A stretch of DNA of 64,000 nt from an uncultured Neglectibacter sp. (GTDB lineage Bacteria > Bacillota > Clostridia > Oscillospirales > Acutalibacteraceae). The notes under the pieces were generated by a model, which saw only the letters and a program-made list of their open reading frames with translations, did no database searches and had not been told where the DNA came from. Below, piece by piece: positions 57,281 to 64,000 of this stretch (its first letter is position 1; every line of letters begins with the position of its first letter). The stretch is from positions 186,001 through 250,000 of the forward strand of contig CAMNSA010000003.1 in assembly GCA_946554335.1 (NCBI GenBank). The letters are read 5' to 3'. A program made the translations under genes and the position numbers.

Positions 57281-58422
57281 GCTTCACGGTTTTTTCTATC
57301 GTCACCGCTTTGATGTTTTCCTCTCTGATCCTGCTGCTGGTGCATTGCTTCCGAAGGAAGCGGTCGGTCATCCTGGGGCTTGGGGCCGGCAGCGTAGCCT
57401 TTTTCCTCATACTGTTTCTTGTGCGGCAGCTCTTCACGCCGGAATTTTCCTTCACCTGGGAAATTGACACCCAGCTGGTCAATGATTTTTACGAGTGGTT
57501 TTATATCAAGCCCATCACCCTGGGTCCGTTCACCTTCTATGTATACATCGCGCTGCTGGTAGTCTGGATAACCGGAGCCCTCCTTCTTCTGGGCAGGTTT
57601 GTGGGAAAGTACCACAAGGCCGTCAAAAGTGTGCTGAATCGGGGCGTTGTTCCCTTCCCTCAGGGTCAGGCTGTTTTGCAGCGGGTGGCAAAGGGAGGCC
57701 CCGGCCCCGAAAAGGTAAAGGTGTTTTTCTGCCGGGATATCGATATCCCTATGGGCATCGGCCTGATCCGACGGAGCATCCTGCTGCCGGAGGGAAGCTA
57801 TGAGGAAGAGGAGCTGGAATATATCCTGCTGCACGAATACACCCATTTCCGAAACCATGATCTGCTGGTGAAATTCATGCTCTATACCTTCTGCTGTATT
57901 TACTGGTGGAACCCGCTGGTCTATTTGATCAAGAGAGATATCGACGGGCTGCTGGAGGTCAAATGCGACCTGGTGGTCACAAAGGAGATGACAGAGGCAA
58001 AGAAGGCGAGATATCTGGAGGTGATCCTCCAAAGCCTCAAAAAGAGCGAGGCCCCAAAATACCGGATTCAATGCGCGGCCACACTGGCCTCCGGAAAGCA
58101 TACCTGTGAAATGAAGGAGCGCTTTCAGGCCGTTATGGGAAGGCGAAAAAGAAGCAGAAAAGCAGGTATCTGCTTTGTCATAGTGGGCCTGGTGCTGTTC
58201 GCTGCCTCCTATCTCTTTGTGGTACAGCCCTCTTACGAGGCGCCTCCCCCGGAAGAGGGGGTGACGGAAGAACATACGGTCACAGAGGGATATATCGTAA
58301 AAAAGGAGGACGGAAAGTATTACTTTATCGAGCCCGGTCAGGAAGACCAATGGATACTGGAAGAGCAGGTAGAAATGTTCGTCGAGTGTGGATTTGAAGT
58401 CAAGGAAAACCAGGAGGAATAA
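57277..58422 (+). CDS. M56-family membrane sensor protease, BlaR1-like without PBP domain
   Basis: A 381-residue protein with four predicted spans and the zinc-protease motif HEYTH (His186-His190) in LLHEYTHFRNHDLL; the later conserved Glu is likely in DIDGLLEVKCD. A fourth span near residue 300 ends in a short extracellular tail (ending EEQVEMFVECGFEVKENQEE) of about 75 residues. BlaR1 and MecR1 carry a 250-residue penicillin-binding sensor at this place; here it is missing, so the signal is not a beta-lactam bound in that domain. It probably cuts the adjoining BlaI-type repressor in response to an unknown cue. Confidence 0.88.
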   Translation: MSFTVFSIVTALMFSSLILLLVHCFRRKRSVILGLGAGSVAFFLILFLVRQLFTPEFSFTWEIDTQLVNDFYEWFYIKPITLGPFTFYVYIALLVVWITGALLLLGRFVGKYHKAVKSVLNRGVVPFPQGQAVLQRVAKGGPGPEKVKVFFCRDIDIPMGIGLIRRSILLPEGSYEEEELEYILLHEYTHFRNHDLLVKFMLYTFCCIYWWNPLVYLIKRDIDGLLEVKCDLVVTKEMTEAKKARYLEVILQSLKKSEAPKYRIQCAATLASGKHTCEMKERFQAVMGRRKRSRKAGICFVIVGLVLFAASYLFVVQPSYEAPPPEEGVTEEHTVTEGYIVKKEDGKYYFIEPGQEDQWILEEQVEMFVECGFEVKENQEE

Positions 58423-58425
58423 ACC

Positions 58426-58677
58426 ATGAAAAAAATGATGAAGAGAATGACAGCCCTGTTATTTGCTCTGTTGCTTTGCGGCAGCGCGCTTCTGCCCGCC
58501 CAGGCCAAAGAGGCGGCGACCGTTTCCCAAAGCGCGGCAGGCCCTGTCAATGAGATCAACGCCGATAAAATTGTATTGCGAACCAGGGTTCACGAAGGAA
58601 AAAGGCAGTTCAGGAGATGGAATGAGACAAAACAGCGCTGGGTCGATCCGGCCTGGATCGACTATCCCGGTCAATAA
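58426..58677 (+). CDS. Small secreted protein following the M56 sensor
   Basis: An 83-residue protein with a signal peptide (residues 1-27; LLFALLLCGSALLPAQAKE) and a mature part of about 56 residues ending IVLRTRVHEGKRQFRRWN then ETKQRWVDPAWIDYPGQ. Aromatic and basic residues are frequent. It begins three bases after the M56 stop, so it is translated from the same mRNA. It may be a signal peptide precursor, an inhibitor, or a substrate of the pathway; I recognise no family. Confidence 0.7.
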   Translation: MKKMMKRMTALLFALLLCGSALLPAQAKEAATVSQSAAGPVNEINADKIVLRTRVHEGKRQFRRWNETKQRWVDPAWIDYPGQ

Positions 58678-58689
58678 AACGGGCTGAAA

Positions 58690-58780
58690 AAACCGCTTGC
58701 GGGCCGGACAACAAGGCCCTGCTTCCCGCCTTACAACAAGGAAGCAAAGGCTTTTCAGGCCCGGCCCGATCAGCGGCTTT
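58690..58780 (+). other. Large structured inverted repeat after the small secreted gene
   Basis: Nested stems: CCGCT (58693-58697) with AGCGG (58772-58776), GGGCCGG (58701-58707) with CCGGCCC (58761-58767), and GCTTCC (58721-58726) with GGAAGC (58740-58745). No T tract follows, so it is not an ordinary terminator. It could be a structured RNA or a processing site. Confidence 0.5.
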
Positions 58781-58861
58781 GTAAAAACGGGATAAAAAAG
58801 GAAAGGGGGTGGTACCGATGGGAAGGTGAAAGCAGGCAATTTATTGCCCGATTCAAAAGAA

Positions 58862-58984
58862 TATCTTCTTCAAAGTGGTTCGGGAATAAAAAAATCGTAC
58901 CAAACTGAAATGGCTGGGCGGCCCGCCGAAAAATTCGGCGCTCAGTTGATACGATGGGATTATTCTAACTGGTTTTGAAGAAAA
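58862..58984. repeat. Long imperfect palindrome (about 45-base arms)
   Basis: Left arm 58862-58908 and right arm 58941-58984 match in inverted orientation over words CTTCTTCAAA, GGTT, GAATAA, ATCGTA and AACTGA, with small mismatches; a GCCGAA/TTCGGC hairpin sits in the centre. The layout is of a MITE-like element or a big cruciform rather than a simple terminator. The rest of the 400-base gap from 58678 to 59078 has no gene. Confidence 0.55.
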
Positions 58985-59078
58985 AAGCAAGAGGAAACAG
59001 CCGGGAAAAATTTCCACGGCCGGAAAGCCTTCCCTGTTTCCTGCGGAAGGCAATGTAAAAAACCAAGGAGGAATAATT

Positions 59079-60635
59079 TTGAGAAGAAAAGCTTTACTTT
59101 CATTGCTCTGTCTGCTGATGGGAGTTTTCATGCTGGGAATTCCCGCAGCGGCGGCAGCAAACCCCGGGGGAGGAACGGCCCAGCCTTACTCGTTTACGGA
59201 CCCGGTTCCGCCGGAAATCTCCGTTACCGGCATTTCCACGAAATATGTGGGAGACACGGTGACGGTAAAGGCGACATCCACCACTCCCTGCTATCGGATG
59301 TCAGCGAAATATGTGCATAACGGCACGACCAAATGGCTGGGAGATGTAAAGGGAAGGAATTACTCAAAAACCTTTACCGTAAGCTCTGCCGGAACCTATA
59401 CGGTGACCGTGTACGCAAGGAATTATCCGGAAAGTGATTCGAGAAGCTGTTCGAGTAGTGAAAGCGTGAGTTTCACGGTGAGGGAACGGGTGGTGACGCC
59501 CACGGTGACGCTGCCCTCCATTGCGGACCAGACGGTGGAAAATACCGTGACGGTGAAGGGTTCCGCCACCACGCCCTGCTATAGAATGTCTGCGAAGGTG
59601 GTACATAACGGCGTTACCAAGTGGCTGGGAGACCAGTCCGGGGCCTCCTATTCCAAAACCTATACGGTGACGGAGGCTGGGCAATACGGCGTGACCCTGT
59701 ATGCGAGAAGCTATCCGGAAAGTGACGCACGAAGCGGGCAGGGCGTGAAAACGGTCTGGTTCAACGCCTACGATCCGGTAAGGCCCACGGTGACCTTGAA
59801 CAGCATAACAGGAACAAAGAAGGTGGGAGGCGTCATAACGGTATCGGGAACCTCTTCCACGCCCTGCTACCGGATGGCGGCGAAGGTGGAGCATGACGGA
59901 GTGAGGAACTGGCTGGGAGAGGTTTCCGGCAGTACCTACAGCAAGACCTACACCATACCGGAACCGGGAACCTACACAGTGACGCTGATCTCCAGAAGCT
60001 ACGCGGAGTCGAACCCCAGAAGCGGCACGGCGGAGGACTCCGTGACCTTCACCGTGACGGGGGATAGTAAAAATCTAAGTGTGCCGCTGTATAAACAAAG
60101 TAAGAATGATACCTGCGGCCCTGCCAGCGCTGGAATGATTTTGGGTTATTTCGGAATCGGGGGGAGCGCGCCGGAAAAAACAAAAGGGCCTATGGAAAAA
60201 TCTATTGTAGATTACATCGAAGGTAGAAATAATGAAAATAAAGACTATAAAGACCAAAACAATTTAGCTACGGCAATCAATTATTTTCATCCATCTGGTC
60301 CGTCCTATTTTGTAGAGGAGGTAGACCAATATTCCGTAACTGAATTCCTGAACCTGGTCAAACACAATATCAATAACGGCTGCCCTGTACAAGCCCTGAT
60401 AGAGCCGCAAAATGAATCGGGAGGATTTCCTTATTATTCTCCGGGGCATTATGTGGTGATCACAGGATATTCAGGGAATAACCTTTATATCAATGATCCT
60501 CACTATTACCGATCAGAATCATCAGGATATGAAGAGAGCTTTTGCAACAGGTATGTAATATCTGCTTCGAAAATATTGAGCTATATTGCGACAAAGGACG
60601 CAGACAATCCCATTGTGATCTGCGCGTATCGGTGA
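59079..60635 (+). CDS. Secreted protein with three Ig-like repeats and a C39-like cysteine peptidase domain
   Basis: A 518-residue exported protein. Signal peptide 1-26, then three repeats of about 90 residues, each holding TPCYRM(S/A)AK, a WLG(D/E) segment, YSKT, and SYPESD/N-R-S. The final 180 residues form a Peptidase_C39_2-like domain: Cys346 in NDTCGPASAG, His457 in SPGHYVVITGYSG, Asp473 in YINDPHYY. The start is TTG 59079 after AAGGAGGAA. C39-like peptidases mature bacteriocins or cleave peptides; the repeats likely bind a surface polymer. Context: after the sensor/secreted gene and before the lipoprotein array. Substrate unknown. Confidence 0.78.
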   Translation: MRRKALLSLLCLLMGVFMLGIPAAAAANPGGGTAQPYSFTDPVPPEISVTGISTKYVGDTVTVKATSTTPCYRMSAKYVHNGTTKWLGDVKGRNYSKTFTVSSAGTYTVTVYARNYPESDSRSCSSSESVSFTVRERVVTPTVTLPSIADQTVENTVTVKGSATTPCYRMSAKVVHNGVTKWLGDQSGASYSKTYTVTEAGQYGVTLYARSYPESDARSGQGVKTVWFNAYDPVRPTVTLNSITGTKKVGGVITVSGTSSTPCYRMAAKVEHDGVRNWLGEVSGSTYSKTYTIPEPGTYTVTLISRSYAESNPRSGTAEDSVTFTVTGDSKNLSVPLYKQSKNDTCGPASAGMILGYFGIGGSAPEKTKGPMEKSIVDYIEGRNNENKDYKDQNNLATAINYFHPSGPSYFVEEVDQYSVTEFLNLVKHNINNGCPVQALIEPQNESGGFPYYSPGHYVVITGYSGNNLYINDPHYYRSESSGYEESFCNRYVISASKILSYIATKDADNPIVICAYR

Positions 60636-60678
60636 GAGAGTTGTCAATGATTTTTTTGACAGAGAAAGGATGAAAAGA

Positions 60679-61803
60679 ATGAAACGAAGAATAATGAGCA
60701 TTTTGTGCGCAGCGGTATTGACGATGAGCTTGGTTGCCTGCGGTGCGGAAGAGAAGCTGGAAAGCCCTGCTCAGGCATCCAAGCAGGAAACGGCTGTCTC
60801 CTCAAACACTCCCACGCCTGAGCCGATGAAGGAGTGGAAAGCGCCGGAACCGAAGCTGCTTTCCCTGGGCGGAGAAGGCGGCGGCGGAGATATCCCGGAT
60901 GAATGGCTGGTAGACGAGAACACGCAGCTTCCCGAAACCATGATAGTATCTCGGAATGATGGATATGGGATCACCCTTGCGGATCTGGACAAGGCAAAAA
61001 TGGCCCAAACGGCACAAGGATATCTCAGGATACTGTATGGAGATGATGCGCTGGAATTGGGTGAATCTCAACTGGTCACTGAACGGAAAGATGAATATGG
61101 GGCCGAGCAGTTTCACAACCAATACTATTATGAAGATGAAGGAACAGAGCTTTATATCAGAAAGGACACGATACTTGCCCGTGTGAAACAATCTCAAGAA
61201 TTATATGACGCAGTAGCTGCAGGAAATACAGAAGCGCTCCTTGCTCTTCCGGCGGTGCAGGCGGCTATTCGGACAGCGGGGCTGAATGAGGCGGAAATCG
61301 TTGCGCGTTATTCGAATGATTGCTATCTGATATGGGAAAAAGGGAAAACCGCTGCGGAAGATGCATATAACCGAGAATTCAGAAGTGTGAAGATTCGCCT
61401 GTCGACAGAACCTAAAGTGTCGTTCTATTTTTACTATCAACCGCTTCGTGAAAAGGCAGAGCTTCCCGTTTTGCCTTATTCTGACGCCCTCAGATTTATC
61501 GAAGAGGGAAAATGGGGGAAATTGACAGGCGATGGGGTTCGATGCGAGATTGTCTATGAATCTCCCGGCGATTTTGGGCAGCTTGTTCCCTGCTACCGGT
61601 TCACCTTGAATCATCCTAAATTTTTTGGAAGCCTCTATGTTCCTATGGTGGACTATGAATCTGTCACAGAAGAGGACTATGAGACCATAGAGGAACTGCA
61701 GGAAGAATCTTCTTCTGAACCGGTATCTTCCGAGCCGGAGCCGGTATCTTCCGAACTCTCAGAGCCGGAAACCGTGACCTCATTGCCGCCGGAGGAAAAC
61801 TAA
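60679..61803 (+). CDS. Lipoprotein paralogue 1 of an unrecognised family
   Basis: A 374-residue predicted lipoprotein with lipobox LVACG (Cys at about residue 18), then a Ser/Thr/Pro spacer. A stretch shared with the other copies follows: KEWKAPEPKLLSLGG, a Gly run, and IPDEWLVDENTQLPETM. The middle (about residues 95-310) differs from paralogue 2. The end is an acidic Ser/Glu/Pro tail (SSSEPVSSEPEPVSSELSEP). ATG 60679 has AAAGGA upstream. No catalytic motif is recognised. The last 140 bases belong to a 238-base segment identical to one at 63533. Confidence 0.7.
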   Translation: MKRRIMSILCAAVLTMSLVACGAEEKLESPAQASKQETAVSSNTPTPEPMKEWKAPEPKLLSLGGEGGGGDIPDEWLVDENTQLPETMIVSRNDGYGITLADLDKAKMAQTAQGYLRILYGDDALELGESQLVTERKDEYGAEQFHNQYYYEDEGTELYIRKDTILARVKQSQELYDAVAAGNTEALLALPAVQAAIRTAGLNEAEIVARYSNDCYLIWEKGKTAAEDAYNREFRSVKIRLSTEPKVSFYFYYQPLREKAELPVLPYSDALRFIEEGKWGKLTGDGVRCEIVYESPGDFGQLVPCYRFTLNHPKFFGSLYVPMVDYESVTEEDYETIEELQEESSSEPVSSEPEPVSSELSEPETVTSLPPEEN

Positions 61804-61897
61804 TCAAGGGGGGTTCCTCCTTCGATTCATGCAAAACCGTGTTTTTTCAAAAGATAAGCCTATAAGCGGCAGAAATTAAGTAGAGTGAAGAGACCGG
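61660..61897 (+). repeat. Direct repeat, copy 1 (lipoprotein 3' end plus flank)
   Basis: 238 bases identical, by my reading, to 63533-63770. It spans the C-terminal tail codons, the stop, and about 95 non-coding bases with an AAGGGGGG/CCTCCTT hairpin. Beyond it the two copies still agree with few changes. Confidence 0.9.
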
Positions 61898-61901
61898 AAG
61901 A

Positions 61902-61929
61902 CAGGGGGCCGGAAAGGGCCGGCCCCCTG
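61902..61929 (+). other. Recurrent GC hairpin upstream of the ribosome site, copy 1
   Basis: Eleven-pair stem CAGGGGGCCGG/CCGGCCCCCTG with loop AAAGGG, then TTTT. It lies 12 bases before AAAAAGGAG of the 144-residue membrane protein. The same element occurs at 62452 and 63775. Confidence 0.8.
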
Positions 61930-61953
61930 TTTTCCCCAAAAAGGAGTGGGGAA

Positions 61954-62388
61954 ATGAACGGGAAGGTTAAAAAGGGATTCAAGCGATTTCACAAGCTGGG
62001 AGGGCTCAGCCTGATCCTTGCCCTGGCCTTCGGAGTCGGGGCCCTGAAAGGTACGATGAACGCGTCGCAGGTATATGTCTGGGTCATAGAATGGTTTTTC
62101 CCCGCCCTGCTTCTAACAGACGCTATGGAAAGATTCTGTAAAGAAAAGAGAGGGGAAGGGCGATTTGGAAAAACGCGATTCTGCCGCTTTTTTTCGGCAG
62201 GAGGGGGAGAATTCCTTTTTGCCGGGGCAATGGTGGGCTTCGCGATAGAGGCGATGGTGGAGCGGGCCGGCGCCATCATATGGGGAGTAGAGCTGCTGTT
62301 TGCCGTGGGCGTTGTGATCCTCGGCGTGGTGGCCTACCGCAGCAGAAATCAATACACAGACGACTGGCTGGATTATTGGCTTTCCTGA
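61954..62388 (+). CDS. Small polytopic membrane protein in the lipoprotein array
   Basis: A 144-residue protein with about four hydrophobic segments (LSLILALAFGVGAL; VYVWVIEWFFPALLLT; FLFAGAMVGFAIEAMVE; IIWGVELLFAVGVVILGVVAY) and basic ends; it finishes YTDDWLDYWLS. AAAAAGGAG precedes ATG 61954, in the same leader unit that precedes the lipoproteins. No family is recognised. It may anchor or assist the neighbouring lipoproteins. Confidence 0.65.
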   Translation: MNGKVKKGFKRFHKLGGLSLILALAFGVGALKGTMNASQVYVWVIEWFFPALLLTDAMERFCKEKRGEGRFGKTRFCRFFSAGGGEFLFAGAMVGFAIEAMVERAGAIIWGVELLFAVGVVILGVVAYRSRNQYTDDWLDYWLS

Positions 62389-62451
62389 CACGAAAAAACG
62401 GCTCTAAAAACAGAAGCCTGTAACAAATAGAGAAAAGAGACCGGGGGAACA

Positions 62452-62477
62452 AGGGGGCCGGAAAGGGACGGCCCCCT
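62452..62477 (+). other. Recurrent GC hairpin upstream of the ribosome site, copy 2
   Basis: AGGGGGCCG with CGGCCCCCT (one mismatch above the loop), 13 bases before AAAAAGGAG of paralogue 2. A more diverged copy; the flanking AGAGACCGGGGG is also shared. Confidence 0.75.
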
Positions 62478-62503
62478 GCCTTCCCAAAAAGGAGTGGGGG
62501 AAA

Positions 62504-63676
62504 ATGAAAAACTGGAAACGAATGGGAAGTATCTTGTGCGCGGCGGTATTGACAATGAGCTTGGTTGCCTGCGCGTCGGAAGAGAAGCCGGAAAATAAGC
62601 CGCCTGTCAGCTCTTCTCAGGTACCCAAGCAGGAAACGGCTGTTTCTTCAGAAGCTCCTACACCGGTGCCGGTGAAGGAGTGGAAGGCGCCGGAACCGGA
62701 ATTAATTTCTTTAGGCGGAGGCGGCGGTGGAGCGATTCCGGACGAGTGGCTGGTAGACGAGAACACGCAGCTGCCTGAGACTATGCCGGTATACCGAAAT
62801 TCTTACGCGCATGGATTTGTTTTCACAGAGGAACTGGATAAAAAAGAGCTTCTTCACAAGGCCGAAAACTATCTCAAACTGTTTTATCAAGACGAGGAGT
62901 TTCGCTTGGATGAAACGCTGGTACTTCCGGAAACGCGAAAAGAGGCAATGGCGCAATATGTCTATGAGGATGATTCCCTGAAAATGCGCCTTAGAGGAGA
63001 TCACTTTTTGATTGAAATAAAGCGGGACTTGGATTTATTTACAGCGGTAAAAGCAGGAGATAAAGAGAAGATCCTGTCCTCTTCTGCGATTCAGGCCGCC
63101 ATTGAAACGGCAGAGCTGAAGAATTTTAATTGCTGGGCAGTAAACGGAGGTATCCTTCATGCCGATGAGAAGCCGGAGCTTAGCTATTATCTGCTTTCTG
63201 AAGCTGGGAAAGACGCGGAAGAGGATGCTTATAACAGAAAGCTGAGAAATGTCAGGATCGAGACAAGCTTTTCCCCCAAAGTTGAAATTTGGGTCTATTA
63301 CCGCCAGCCCAGTCAAAAGGCGGAGCTTCCGGTGCTTTCTTATGGCAAGGCGTTAGAAAGTGTGAAAGAAAAGTTTCCAAACTATCTGGGAGAATACCGC
63401 TGTACCGTGTCCTTTATGTCATTTGAGGAAAGTGACAAATTGATTCCCTGCTATGAGTTCCTGATAAACGGAAAAACCCAAGATGACCGTTTCGCGTATT
63501 ATACCAGATATGTTCCCATGGTAGACTATGAGTCTGTCACAGAAGAGGACTATGAGACCATAGAGGAACTGCAGGAAGAATCTTCTTCTGAACCGGTATC
63601 TTCCGAGCCGGAGCCGGTATCTTCCGAACTCTCAGAGCCGGAAACCGTGACCTCATTGCCGCCGGAGGAAAACTAA
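62504..63676 (+). CDS. Lipoprotein paralogue 2
   Basis: A 390-residue paralogue of the gene at 60679. Lipobox LVACA (Cys at about residue 23); shared KEWKAPEPELISLGG and IPDEWLVDENTQLPET; a divergent middle of about 220 residues with a few conserved words (AEEDAYNRKLRNVRIE against AAEDAYNREFRSVKIR; QKAELPVL against EKAELPVL); and a C-terminal 55 residues that are identical from YESVTEEDYETIEE to the end. The start is ATG 62504 after AAAAAGGAG. No motif reveals a function. The mix of identical ends and a variable middle is notable. Confidence 0.7.
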   Translation: MKNWKRMGSILCAAVLTMSLVACASEEKPENKPPVSSSQVPKQETAVSSEAPTPVPVKEWKAPEPELISLGGGGGGAIPDEWLVDENTQLPETMPVYRNSYAHGFVFTEELDKKELLHKAENYLKLFYQDEEFRLDETLVLPETRKEAMAQYVYEDDSLKMRLRGDHFLIEIKRDLDLFTAVKAGDKEKILSSSAIQAAIETAELKNFNCWAVNGGILHADEKPELSYYLLSEAGKDAEEDAYNRKLRNVRIETSFSPKVEIWVYYRQPSQKAELPVLSYGKALESVKEKFPNYLGEYRCTVSFMSFEESDKLIPCYEFLINGKTQDDRFAYYTRYVPMVDYESVTEEDYETIEELQEESSSEPVSSEPEPVSSELSEPETVTSLPPEEN

Positions 63677-63770
63677 TCAAGGGGGGTTCCTCCTTCGATT
63701 CATGCAAAACCGTGTTTTTTCAAAAGATAAGCCTATAAGCGGCAGAAATTAAGTAGAGTGAAGAGACCGG
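63533..63770 (+). repeat. Direct repeat, copy 2
   Basis: Matches 61660-61897 over 238 bases without a difference, offset 1873 bases. It includes the tail codons, the stop codon and the downstream flank of paralogue 2. Confidence 0.9.
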
Positions 63771-63774
63771 GAGA

Positions 63775-63802
63775 CAGGGGGCCGGAAAGGGCCGGCCCCC
63801 TG
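63775..63802 (+). other. Recurrent GC hairpin upstream of the ribosome site, copy 3
   Basis: Same CAGGGGGCCGG/CCGGCCCCCTG stem as copy 1, before AAAAAGGAG of paralogue 3. Confidence 0.8.
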
Positions 63803-63827
63803 TCTTCCCAAAAAGGAGTGGGGGAAA

Positions 63828-64000
63828 ATGAAAAACTGGAAACGAACGGGAAGTATCTTGTGCGCGGCAGTGTTGGCAATGAATTTGTTTGCCTGCGGCT
63901 CGGACCCGGAGCCGGGAGCTTTCTCCCAACCTCCGGTAAGCTCTTCGGAGGTTTCAAAGGAGGAATCTGCTGTTTCCTCTCAGGCACCTACGCCCGTTCC
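63828..64000 (+). CDS. Lipoprotein paralogue 3 (partial, runs off the right edge)
   Basis: The first 57 codons are visible: MKNWKRTGSILCAAVLAMNL, lipobox FACG (Cys near residue 23), then a Ser/Pro/Glu spacer with SSSEVSKEESAVSSQAPTPVP. This matches the start of paralogue 2 closely (MKNWKRMGSILCAAVL). AAAAAGGAG lies upstream. The conserved KEWKAPEP region would be expected next, outside the window, so the array continues to the right. Confidence 0.7.
   Translation, partial: MKNWKRTGSILCAAVLAMNLFACGSDPEPGAFSQPPVSSSEVSKEESAVSSQAPTPV

Noticed and set aside
58463-58687. Alternative frame inside the small secreted protein gene
   Set aside because: Overlaps the frame that has a signal peptide and start coupling to the M56 gene; no support.

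Overview
The window is a chromosomal segment from a low-to-middle GC Firmicute of the class Clostridia, probably an Oscillospiraceae/Ruminococcaceae-like gut anaerobe. The case rests on the dnaA neighbourhood (rpmH-rnpA-yidD-yidC-jag-mnmE-mnmG-rsmG-noc-parA-parB to one side, dnaN-yaaA-recF-remB-gyrB-gyrA to the other), SLH-anchored surface proteins, a SleB-type cortex hydrolase that suggests endospores, many lipoproteins with Ser/Glu linkers, and frequent GTG/TTG starts with strong AGGAGG-type ribosome sites. I do not name a species.

The replication origin lies near 32-34 kb. Gene direction switches there: most genes to the left are on the minus strand and most to the right on the plus strand, so both arms are co-directional with replication. 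The dnaA-dnaN gap holds a DnaA-box-like site, a GC cluster, a run of triplets and an A/T tract in the same order as the B. subtilis unwinding region. Two identical, oppositely oriented parS-like 16-mers lie next to parAB and inside mnmG.

Left arm (1-32 kb): end of a CPA2 antiporter; a large SLH surface protein; intergenic hairpin repeats; transporter-rpe operon followed by a decayed mecA-like fragment; a G5/3D-domain wall protein; an SLH-anchored GH5 glucanase; rplM-rpsI; a GldA/F/G-DUF4340 ABC operon ending in a substrate-binding lipoprotein; a plus-strand island (DUF1015, Nudix, lipoprotein, esterase); gyrA, gyrB and the recF-dnaN block.

Right arm (34-56 kb): ribosomal/RNase P/membrane insertase genes, tRNA-modification genes, chromosome partitioning genes, serS, an MFS transporter, guaB, a WG-repeat protein with an in-frame stop before its last repeat, tRNA-Met and tRNA-Glu, a lipoprotein, a LUD protein, two tandem MATE pumps and sleB.

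The accessory end (56.5-64 kb) is the least familiar part. A BlaI-type repressor and an M56 sensor protease are followed by a tiny secreted protein, two large structured palindromes, a secreted three-repeat C39-like peptidase, and an array of unrecognised lipoproteins. The lipoproteins have near-identical ends, divergent middles and identical 3' flanks (238 nt without a mismatch), and a recurrent GC hairpin sits just upstream of the ribosome site of three array genes. This locus is the best candidate for an undescribed system in the window.
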